The notes under the pieces: model-generated
What the model saw: only the letters and a program-made list of their open reading frames with translations
Database searches by the model: none
What the model was told of the DNA's origin: nothing
Program-made: the position numbers and the translations under genes
Part shown: one piece after another, positions 17,653 to 26,200 of the stretch
Layout: each line of letters begins with the position of its first letter
How positions within the stretch are numbered: position 1 is the first letter of the stretch
Assembly (NCBI RefSeq): GCF_030326305.1
Contig: NZ_JACAKB010000032.1
Location: 1-32,524, forward strand
DNA from: Myroides odoratimimus
Lineage (GTDB): Bacteria > Bacteroidota > Bacteroidia > Flavobacteriales > Flavobacteriaceae
Length of the DNA: 32,524 nucleotides
Reading direction: 5' to 3'

Positions 17653-17682
17653 GCTACCTTAGTTATTATAAGGTAGCTTTTT
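17653..17682 (+). terminator. Strong orphan rho-independent terminator
   Basis: GCTACCTTA (17653-17661) pairs perfectly with TAAGGTAGC (17669-17677) around a 7-nt loop, then T5. No coding sequence precedes it for almost 900 bp. It may end a small RNA or be the leftover end of a lost gene. Confidence 0.75.
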
Positions 17683-17707
17683 ATATTTAGTGTTCTTCTA
17701 TATTGAA

Positions 17708-17871
17708 GTCGTCTTGACTTTTGTAAAATAAAGTATAGGTATAGAAATTTGAGTAGTCAAAACAAACAAAACTACAACCCTGTGTGGCCAGTACTCCATA
17801 AAAATAATATAGAATTAGATATAGTACCGTACTTGCCCCTAACAAAAAGAGGCTTTAGACTAAAAACCGAC
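17708..17871 (+). mobile_element. IS end fragment with 5' part of a transposase-like gene (copy B)
   Basis: The fragment starts with GTCGTCTTGACTTTT, identical to the end of copy A (5531 reading leftward). It encodes from the TTG at 17749 a peptide with NKQNYNPVWPVLHKNNIELD and IVPYLPLTKRGFRLKTD. This matches the copy A peptide and looks like an IS5-type transposase N-terminus. After residue ~41 the open frame (to 18042) becomes hydrophobic and unlike a transposase, so I do not call it a gene. No far end of the element is seen. Confidence 0.55.
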
Positions 17872-18236
17872 TCTATAAGAGAGTTAATACTTATTGGGCA
17901 TTTTTTTAATTCTTTGTTTCTTTTTAGTTTGCTTTTAAAAATACTCTATCAATTCATGGTATTCTCATTTTTAATAAAATCAATTCTCTCAAAACGTATG
18001 TTTTTTAAAGAATCTACAAAGTATAGATTATGTAATAAGTAATTAGTGTGATATCTTGAGTTATAATTATTATAATTAATAATTATGTTTTATAAATTAT
18101 TTAAAACATATGTTAATTGATTGGTTGTGAAGGGAAAAATATATTTTTAAGTTTTGTGTATATAAATTTTAGTTAATTTTATTTTAAATATAACTTATTT
18201 TTAACTAATTTAGATTAACTAAATAAATAATAAATT
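17872..18236. other. A+T-rich spacer upstream of the beta-barrel gene
   Basis: Apart from the chance continuation of the transposase frame to 18042, no gene is visible. The last 200 bp are extremely A+T-rich, and a promoter for the next two genes must lie here or nearby. A near-match (TAAGTTTTG at about 18148, TTG 20 nt upstream) is too weak to call. Confidence 0.45.
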
Positions 18237-18968
18237 ATGATTTCAACAAAACTAGGTAGCTTAACAGCTATCTTTCTCTCAATGTTTAGCATGAGTCTTT
18301 ATGCGCAAACTGAACAAAAAGAAAACCGATTCAAAGTAGGGGTTGATTTAGGGTATACTAATACCTCATTAAATGCTAATATTTCGAATTTAGTAGATTC
18401 TAAGTATAATTCTCGTGGAGGTTTTGGAATAAATGTCTCTGCAGAGATGAATGTCTGGAATTCTTTATTCGTTTCTACAGGAGTTTCATATCTACAAAGA
18501 AACTATGAATTTGAAAGAACAGGTAGTCGCGAAGGGTGGTATTCTAAGTATAGTAATGATTTTATATCAGTACCCTTATTAGTTGGTGGATACTTAATTA
18601 ACAACCCATATAGTACTAATGGGGTTTGGGTTAAAGCAGCAGGAGGTATCTACACCGAATATTGGGCAAAAATGAAAACTAAAGGACAGTATCCAGTTTT
18701 TTCTGAATTACAACCTGATGGTTCTTTTAATTATACAACAGTTTCTGAAAACTATGATTTTAAGAAGAATGAAAATCAGTTACGTAGATTGTCTATGGGG
18801 TTACAAGGACAGGTTCAAGTTGGTTATGCGATAGATAAAATAGACGTCTACCTAGGCTATAATTATCTTTATGGTCTTACAGAGACTTATAAATACGATA
18901 GTCCAGGAAACAAAAAGAATACTAGAGATTCACACATGATTTCTATAGGAGCTGCTTATAAATTTTAA
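18237..18968 (+). CDS. Outer-membrane beta-barrel protein
   Basis: This 243-residue precursor has a signal peptide (MISTKLGSLTAIFLSMFSMSLYAQ) and a mature part of alternating beta strands rich in aromatic and Gly residues. It begins FKVGVDLGYTNTS and ends ISIGAAYKF with a C-terminal aromatic, as in OmpA-like eight-stranded barrels of Bacteroidota (PorT or 'outer membrane beta-barrel' type). No periplasmic OmpA domain is attached. It is 14 bp before the protease lipoprotein gene, so the two are co-transcribed and both envelope-located. Function is unknown. Confidence 0.8.
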   Translation: MISTKLGSLTAIFLSMFSMSLYAQTEQKENRFKVGVDLGYTNTSLNANISNLVDSKYNSRGGFGINVSAEMNVWNSLFVSTGVSYLQRNYEFERTGSREGWYSKYSNDFISVPLLVGGYLINNPYSTNGVWVKAAGGIYTEYWAKMKTKGQYPVFSELQPDGSFNYTTVSENYDFKKNENQLRRLSMGLQGQVQVGYAIDKIDVYLGYNYLYGLTETYKYDSPGNKKNTRDSHMISIGAAYKF

Positions 18969-18982
18969 TAAAATTACACACG

Positions 18983-20662
18983 ATGAAAAGAGTAAAACAT
19001 AAAATAACAATATTTGGTTTATCTATATTATCACTATCTTCACTAACAGTTTTGAACTCTTGTTCTGCTGATGATATCACAATTACTGATCCGAGAAGAT
19101 TTACTGCAGGGGATGTAAAATCTTATGCCGATTTATTTGAAGTTTTTTGGAAGACAATGGATCAGCAGTATAATTACTTTTATGAGCAGAAAGATCAAGA
19201 AGGCTTAGACTGGGATAATGTATATAAGACATATTACCCTAAATTCGCCGCTCTACAAACTTATGGTAGACCTAATGAGGACGATGGTCAAATACATGAA
19301 GATTATTTAACTGCTTTACAGTACTTCAAAGAGATCACACATCCAATAATAGATCGCCATTTTTCTGTTGATATTCAGTTTCCTGCAACTAATAAAAATA
19401 TTATTAGAACAGAAAGACTCTATGGAGGAGTACTTGATACGGTAAGACCTTATGTGTATCCATTTGCTCAGAAGTATAACTATATGAAAGATAGGGTGAC
19501 TGCTAATGCATATAAGTCTAATGCAGGTAGTTTTGGAATCATTGCAGGAAATTTAAAATCTAATCCAGAGATCTATTATTTTTCTTTCAGTCAATTTGCA
19601 GTAACTAATAATTTAAAAATAACATTAGCGAATAATTATTTAAATCCAGGAAAAGGGAATGCACTATTATTGACTAAAAATATTTTAGAGACCTCTGATA
19701 AATTAAAGGCTATTGAAGATGTGAATATGCGTAATGCTATTAAAGAGGTAACCTTTAATATACTAGAAGAATACAATGAATATTCTAATTCAAAAGCGTA
19801 TAAAGAATTTATAGAAGAAGCAGCGAAGTTTAACCAAACTGAAGTGGTTAGTAATGAACTAATGCTTGCTGCCCAAAATGCTCTAATAGCCTATAATGCA
19901 TTGCCTAAATATAATACGATTGCACCATACGGAAGTTTATATAATGAAGCGACACAATTCTATGTAGGTGAGTTTATAGGTCTTATGGATAATCATGTTA
20001 ATTTTGGTTATAGATTTCCAGAATTAACAGGTGCTTTAACTCAAGTTTTAACAAGAGGAGAGTTTTATCAGAAGTTCTTAAACCCATTACATACTGGGGA
20101 AATTAAGAAAATAATAATAGATCTACGTTCTAATGGTGGTGGAGCCGTTGTAGATGCACGTTTTATTTCAGATCGTTTTATTACTAAAAATGCTGTATTT
20201 GCTTACCAAAGAACAAGAGAAGGAAATGGTAGATTCAATTATACTCCATGGGTAGAGGCTAAGACTAAACCGCATAATTTTGGGATTCCAGCTAATATTC
20301 CTATTGCTGTTTTAACAGATAAAGGTAGTGCAAGTATGTCTGAAATCACTACATTAATGCTGAAGTCACAAGGAAATCATGTAGTGAGTGTAGGAGACTA
20401 TAGCGCTGGAGCAACAGCAGGATTAGGTGCTGTAGATGATTTTAATGGAGGTACTAGAGATGAGATTGCGGGAGGTAAATTAAAATTCTATATGCCATTA
20501 TTAGCTATGAAAGATGCTGAGGGTGTTATAGTAGAGGGTGTTGGTATCAAACCAAATATTCAAGTATCTCCACTAACAGATAGTGAAGTAGCGCAAATGA
20601 GCTCACCTACTTTTATAGATAGAGTTTTAAATGAAGCAATTAATTTTTTAAACTCTAAGTAA
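18983..20662 (+). CDS. S41-family peptidase, lipoprotein
   Basis: This 559-residue precursor has a lipobox VLNSC (Cys27) followed by SADD. After an N-terminal helical segment (FEVFWKTMDQQYNYFYEQ) comes the S41 catalytic fold: IIIDLRSNGGGAVVDARF (residues 377-394) and DKGSASMSE, with the likely catalytic Ser451. The fold is that of C-terminal processing and tricorn-like peptidases. The Lys found about 25 residues after the Ser in CtpA/Prc enzymes is not evident here (VGDYSAGATAG), so it may use a different catalytic arrangement or have altered activity. No clear PDZ domain is recognised. Surface or periplasmic location follows from the lipid anchor. It is the second gene after the beta-barrel protein, then a strong terminator. 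Substrate is unknown. Confidence 0.85.
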   Translation: MKRVKHKITIFGLSILSLSSLTVLNSCSADDITITDPRRFTAGDVKSYADLFEVFWKTMDQQYNYFYEQKDQEGLDWDNVYKTYYPKFAALQTYGRPNEDDGQIHEDYLTALQYFKEITHPIIDRHFSVDIQFPATNKNIIRTERLYGGVLDTVRPYVYPFAQKYNYMKDRVTANAYKSNAGSFGIIAGNLKSNPEIYYFSFSQFAVTNNLKITLANNYLNPGKGNALLLTKNILETSDKLKAIEDVNMRNAIKEVTFNILEEYNEYSNSKAYKEFIEEAAKFNQTEVVSNELMLAAQNALIAYNALPKYNTIAPYGSLYNEATQFYVGEFIGLMDNHVNFGYRFPELTGALTQVLTRGEFYQKFLNPLHTGEIKKIIIDLRSNGGGAVVDARFISDRFITKNAVFAYQRTREGNGRFNYTPWVEAKTKPHNFGIPANIPIAVLTDKGSASMSEITTLMLKSQGNHVVSVGDYSAGATAGLGAVDDFNGGTRDEIAGGKLKFYMPLLAMKDAEGVIVEGVGIKPNIQVSPLTDSEVAQMSSPTFIDRVLNEAINFLNSK

Positions 20663-20686
20663 TAAATTTTTTAAAATTAAAGATAT

Positions 20687-20721
20687 GCCCCAAAAAGTGT
20701 TTAACTTTTTGGGGCTTTTTT
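20687..20721 (+). terminator. Strong terminator after the S41 peptidase gene
   Basis: A perfect 12-bp stem GCCCCAAAAAGT (20687-20698)/ACTTTTTGGGGC (20704-20715) with a 5-nt loop is followed by T6. Confidence 0.95.
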
Positions 20722-21648
20722 ATGAATAAGAGAGGCTTACTGGTGTAGTATCCTTAAAAAAAAGTTTTATAACGAGGTTTTCTAGTGTAACTCTTCTCAA
20801 TTAATATATTCTATCTACTAGAATATGGTGTTTTCATTTTAAAAGTTCATTTAGTGTCTTATTGGTTTCATTAATTTGGAATAGAAATAATTATTAAGAA
20901 CTCACTTTTATTATTGATTATCTTCTTTAACTCTCAAGTATTAGAAAGTGTATTCATAGAATTATAATCTTTTAGATCAATAATCTTTACTTGATAAGAC
21001 TATAAATTGCCTTAGACATTATTACTATCTTCTGTATACTAACATCAGCATCTTTAGCATTCTCTTTTAATAGAAGTAATTAACGTTCTCTGTTTGGGAA
21101 TTATAACTTTAATATTTTGCTTGAATTCATTCGATACATCTATTACTTTTATCCTTTAACTCTTGCTCTAGACTAAGATGTGCTGCGAAGGTGAAATAAC
21201 ATTATTTTACTTTTTTAAATACATTTCGTTGCAATTTCATGTTTATAGATACTATACATAAGTAATATTTGTTTTGTAAGTGTTTTTGAAAGATTAACGA
21301 AAAAAACTTTATTATACTTTTTTTCTTTGCCAATCTGCTAATTAATTCTGTGAATTTATATGTTTCAAATATAAAATTTGATTATTTAATACGATATGAT
21401 TTTATTTTTTTGTTCAGATTTGATTTGTTTTTTAAGTTTTATTGTTTTTTTAAAGTATATATTTAGGTATTGTTTTGGTTTTGTGTTTTTTTATTTATAA
21501 TTATATATTAATTAGATTAATTTTAAAATTAATATTTAGTAATGTTAATTATATGTAATTTTATACTTTTAATTGACGTTGTATTTTTTTAAAATATAAA
21601 CTCAAATAAAGTATGGAAAAGAGTTTAAAAAAGTAAAAAAAGAAGTGT
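20722..21648. other. Gene-poor spacer before the surface-protein cluster
   Basis: About 930 bp without an intact gene. The middle holds a possible decayed coding remnant on the minus strand (see 20987-21195). The last 300 bp are extremely A+T-rich with many T runs and must contain the promoter of the next gene, but no perfect TAnnTTTG was found. Confidence 0.5.
20987..21195 (-). pseudogene. Possible frameshifted gene remnant, unknown family
   Basis: Read on the minus strand in three successive frames, this gives peptide-like stretches: FTFAAHLSLEQELKDKSN, then VIDVSNEFKQNIKVIIPKQ and RTLITSIKRE, then KENAKDADVSIQKIVIMSK and AIYSLIK followed by TAA. The pieces join at two apparent frameshifts and look like helical coding sequence. 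I do not recognise the family, and chance is possible in a 210-bp stretch. Confidence 0.3.
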
Positions 21649-22965
21649 ATGAATCAAAACTATTTAAAGTTAATTATTCTGTTGTTTTGTAGTGTTTATG
21701 AGTTGACTTATGCTCAGGAAGAAGGTGATAAAACACAATTAATTAATAAAGGGGTGATTTCTGTTTATCCAGAGACTATTATGTCCACACAGTTTGATTT
21801 TGTTAATACCACAGAAGGAAATGTTATAAATGATGGGGCTATGTATTTCTATAAAGATTTTACCAATGATGGACGTTATGGAATTACATCTGTTGAGAAA
21901 AACTCTTCAGCCTATTTTATTTTAAATGATCTCACAAAGGCTAAATTGATTAAGGGTAGAGGCTTGTCTTCTTTCTATAATATTGTATTTGATAGTAAAT
22001 TAGATGGAGTTGCCTTTGATTTAAAAAACAACATTGATATTCAAGGAGAGGCTTTCTTTAAAAATGGTATTGTAAAAGTAGATAATTCTACAAAATCTAA
22101 TAGTCCTTTATCTTTAGGAATGGTTAGTTTTTTACCTAATTCAAAACATAAAAACGTAGGAGATCATAGTTTTATTGATGGAGAAGTAGAGAAAATTGGA
22201 AAGGAATACTTTGAGTATCCTATAGGGCAAGAAGGTTATTATCGTCCTGCAAGTATTAGTGCTCCTGATAATAATAAATCTATTGTTTTGGGACAGTATT
22301 ATAAAGATGATCTTTTGTTTTTTGATAAACGTAAAGAGACTACAGGTGTAATTAAAGAATTAAACACTAATGAATATTGGAAAATTCTTGGGAAGTCATC
22401 AGGTGAGAATACTGTTATTCTGACTTTGACTTGGGATGAACGTACAACACCTAGCTCTATTTTGAAAGATCCAGAAAATGAATTGCATATTGTTCGTTGG
22501 GATGATAAAGAACAATTATGGATAGATGAAGGTGGAGTAGTGGATATGTCTTCTAAAAAAGTTACTACACCTACCAATATTAAAGATTACGGTTTTTTCA
22601 CATTAGCAACTATAAAAAAAGATATTTTGTTAGATGGTGATGTGGTTATTTACAATTTGGTTACACCAAATGGAGATGGAAAGAATGATTATTTTATTAT
22701 TGATAATATCAATAGACATCCAAATAATCGAGTGCAAATATTTAACCGTTGGGGAGTAAAAGTATATGAAACTACTGGATACGATCCAAATGGAGATGGA
22801 AGTATAAATGTATTTAGAGGTTATTCAGATGGGCGTGTAACCATTGGTAAGAATGAAAAATTACCAAGTGGAACTTATTACTATGTAATAATTTATGAGT
22901 ATAAGGATAAAAACGGAAGTCGTATGATAAAGAAAGCTGCAAATTTACATTTAGAGTTAGATTAA
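21649..22965 (+). CDS. T9SS type B sorted surface protein
   Basis: This 438-residue precursor has a signal peptide (MNQNYLKLIILLFCSVYELTYAQ). It then has a beta-rich body resembling the N-terminal parts of flavobacterial secreted proteins, with 'NKGVISVYPETIMST' and 'FEYPIGQEGYYRPASI'. From about residue 332 a gliding-motility-associated C-terminal domain follows: LVTPNGDGKNDYF (residues 337-349), VQIFNRWGVKVYETTGYDPN, LPSGTYYYVI. This domain is the type B signal for the type IX secretion system of Bacteroidota, so the protein should cross the outer membrane and stay at the surface. The gene lies 311 bp before the giant repeat gene with no terminator between them, so read-through is possible. 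Its role is unknown; it is the only protein in this cluster with a recognisable T9SS signal. Confidence 0.88.
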   Translation: MNQNYLKLIILLFCSVYELTYAQEEGDKTQLINKGVISVYPETIMSTQFDFVNTTEGNVINDGAMYFYKDFTNDGRYGITSVEKNSSAYFILNDLTKAKLIKGRGLSSFYNIVFDSKLDGVAFDLKNNIDIQGEAFFKNGIVKVDNSTKSNSPLSLGMVSFLPNSKHKNVGDHSFIDGEVEKIGKEYFEYPIGQEGYYRPASISAPDNNKSIVLGQYYKDDLLFFDKRKETTGVIKELNTNEYWKILGKSSGENTVILTLTWDERTTPSSILKDPENELHIVRWDDKEQLWIDEGGVVDMSSKKVTTPTNIKDYGFFTLATIKKDILLDGDVVIYNLVTPNGDGKNDYFIIDNINRHPNNRVQIFNRWGVKVYETTGYDPNGDGSINVFRGYSDGRVTIGKNEKLPSGTYYYVIIYEYKDKNGSRMIKKAANLHLELD

Positions 22966-23224
22966 ATCAGAGTTATAAGAAAACAATGAATTTAAGTTTG
23001 TTGAAAAAAAGGATTATAGGCGAGATTTATTGACAGTAGTATACTAAGAAAAGGTGAGTTAAGTATTCTGAAAGATTTTTATTCAATATAATACGAAAAA
23101 AATAGTATCGATATTTTTTAACTCTTTTATCTATTAGGTATTTATGTCATTTTACAAAGAAATTTAAAGAAATAAAAACAAGTAGATATTACTTTGAAAA
23201 CAAGGGAAATGTTCTAATATCTAG

Positions 23225-23242
23225 AGACCTAAAATTAGGTCT
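23225..23242. promoter_or_regulatory. 18-bp palindrome upstream of the giant repeat gene
   Basis: AGACCTAA-AA-TTAGGTCT is a perfect palindrome with 8-bp arms, ending 34 bp before the ATG at 23277. It could be an operator for a dimeric regulator or a short leader hairpin. The rest of the 22966-23276 spacer has no gene; a weak TTACTTTG lies a short way upstream of the palindrome. Confidence 0.45.
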
Positions 23243-23276
23243 TGGCACTTAATAATATAATAAAATAGCTAGTTAT

Positions 23277-26200
23277 ATGAAAAAAAAATGGATTTTACTC
23301 AGTGTTTTTTGCACTAGTGCAATAAGTTATGCTCAGGTTGGAATTGGAACGGCAACCCCTAATCTATCGGCTCAGCTTGAGATATCTTCTGATAAAAGAG
23401 GTATGTTAATTCCACAAGTACCGTTGAAAAGTCTTAAGGATAATACAACAATAAGTAATGGAAATGTTGAGAGTTTATTGGTTTATAATATTACAAATAA
23501 TGAGCAATTAAAACCAGGTTATTACTATTGGAAAAAGGATAGCTGGACTCGTTTGCTAACAGAGCATGATGATTTATCTATAGATAGATTAAATAGTAGA
23601 TTTGTTGTTGAAGATAAAGTATTAGTATTATATGATACAAGAGGACATTATGTGACAATTGATATAGATAAACTAAATATACTTACTACTTTAGTTAAAG
23701 ATGCAGCAGGTAACGGCAAGTATACGTATAAAAACGAGGCAGGGACAGAATTTGTAATTGATGTTCAAGCGGATGTAATTAGCAACTTTGAGACTATTAT
23801 CAACAACACTGATGTTCAAGAGGTTTTAAATAAGATCATTAAAACAGTAGGCGGAAATGTTTACTACGATGGCAATTCTTTTACATATGTAAATAAAGAT
23901 GGCGATACTGTTAGTTTGAATATCTCAGCTGTAGTAAAGGCCAATGAGACTATAACTACTTTAGTTAAAGATGCAGCAGGTAACGGCAAGTACACATATA
24001 CTAATGAGGCAGGAACAACAGCTTTAATTGATGTTCAAGGGGATGTAATTAGCAACTTTGAGACTATTATCAACAACACTGATGTTCAAGAGGTTTTAAA
24101 TAAGATCATTAAAACAGTAGGCGGAAATGTTTACTATGATGGCAGTTCTTTTACATATGTAAATGAAGATGGCGATACTGTTAGTTTGAATATCTCAGCT
24201 GTAGTAAAGGCCAATGAGACTATAACTACTTTAGTAAAAGATGCAGCAGGTAACGGCAAGTACACATATACTAATGAGGCAGGAACAACAGCTTTAATTG
24301 ATGTTCAAGCGGATGTAATTAGCAACTTTGAGACTATTATCAACAACAAAGATGTTCAAGAGGTTTTAAATAAGATCATTAAAACAGTAGGCGGAAATGT
24401 TTACTACGATGGCAATTCTTTTACATATGTAAATGAAGATGGCGATACTGTTAGTTTGAATATCTCAGCTGTAGTTAAAGCCAATGAGACTATAACTACT
24501 TTAGTTAAGGATGCAGCAGGTAACGGCAAGTATACGTATAAAAACGAGGCAGGGACAGAATTTGTAATTGATGTTCAAGCGGATGTAATTAGCAACTTTG
24601 AGACTATTATCAACAACACCGATGTTCAAGAGGTTTTAAATAAGATCATTAAAACAGTAGGCGGAAATGTTTACTACGATGGCAATTCTTTTACATATGT
24701 AAATAAAGATGGCGATACTGTTAGTTTGAATATCTCAGCTGTAGTAAAGGCCAATGAGACTATAACTACTTTAGTTAAAGATGCAGCAGGTAACGGCAAG
24801 TACACATATACTAATGAGGCAGGAACAACAGCTTTAATTGATGTTCAAGCGGATGTAATTAGCAACTTTGAGACTATTATCAACAACAAAGATGTTCAAG
24901 AGGTTTTAAATAAGATCATTAAAACAGTAGGCGGAAATGTTTACTACGATGGCAATTCTTTTACATATGTAAATAAAGATGGCGATACTGTTAGTTTGAA
25001 TATCTCAGCTGTAGTAAAGGCCAATGAGACTATAACTACTTTAGTAAAAGATGCAGCAGGTAACGGCAAGTACACATATACTAATGAGGCAGGAACAACA
25101 GCTTTAATTGATGTTCAAGGGGATGTAATTAGCAACTTTGAGACTATTATCAACAACACTGATGTTCAAGAGGTTTTAAATAAGATCATCAAAACAGTAG
25201 GCGGAAATGTTTACTACGATGGCAATTCTTTTACATATGTAAATAAAGATGGCGATACTGTTAGTTTGAATATCTCAGCTGTAGTAAAGGCCAATGAGAC
25301 TATAACTACTTTAGTTAAAGATGCAGCAGGTAACGGCAAGTACACATATACTAATGAGGCAGGAGCAACAGCTTTAATTGATGTTCAAGGGGATGTAATT
25401 AGCAACTTTGAGACTATTATCAACAACAAAGATGTTCAAGAGGTTTTAAATAAGATCATTAAAACAGTAGGCGGAAATGTTTACTACGATGGCAGTTCTT
25501 TTACATATGTAAATGAAGATGGCGATACTGTTAGTTTGAATATCTCAGCTGTAGTAAAGGCCAATGAGACTATAACTACTTTAGTTAAAGATGCAGCAGG
25601 TAACGGCAAGTACACATATACTAATGAGGCAGGAGCAACAGCTTTAATTGATGTTCAAGGGGATGTAATTAGCAACTTTGAGACTATTATCAACAACAAA
25701 GATGTTCAAGAGGTTTTAAATAAGATCATTAAAACAGTAGGCGGAAATGTTTACTATGATGGCAATTCTTTTACATATGTAAATGAAGATGGCGATACTG
25801 TTAGTTTGAATATCTCAGCTGTAGTAAAGGCCAATGAGACTATAACTACTTTAGTTAAAGATGCAGCAGGTAACGGCAAGTACACATATACTAATGAGGC
25901 AGGAACAACAGCTTTAATTGATGTTCAAGGGGATGTAATTAGCAACTTTGAGACTATTATCAACAACACTGATGTTCAAGAGGTTTTAAATAAGATCATT
26001 AAAACAGTAGGCGGAAATGTTTACTACGATGGCAATTCTTTTACATATGTAAATGAAGATGGCGATACTGTTAGTTTGAATATCTCAGCTGTAGTAAAGG
26101 CCAATGAGACTATAACTACTTTAGTAAAAGATGCAGCAGGTAACGGCAAGTACACATATACTAATGAGGCAGGAACAACAGCTTTAATTGATGTTCAAGG

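Noticed and set aside
5411-17829. Functional composite transposon carrying copper resistance
   Set aside because: Both IS fragments lack most of the transposase, and only the inward-facing ends are seen. No target duplication could be identified, so only the bracketing is reported.
17872-18042. C-terminal half of the open frame starting at 17749
   Set aside because: After ~41 residues it loses any transposase likeness and becomes hydrophobic filler from A+T-rich DNA, so only the first part is kept as an IS remnant.
22966-23276. Invertible promoter upstream of the giant gene
   Set aside because: I found a single compact palindrome but no pair of separated inverted repeats flanking a promoter, and no recombinase gene in the window.
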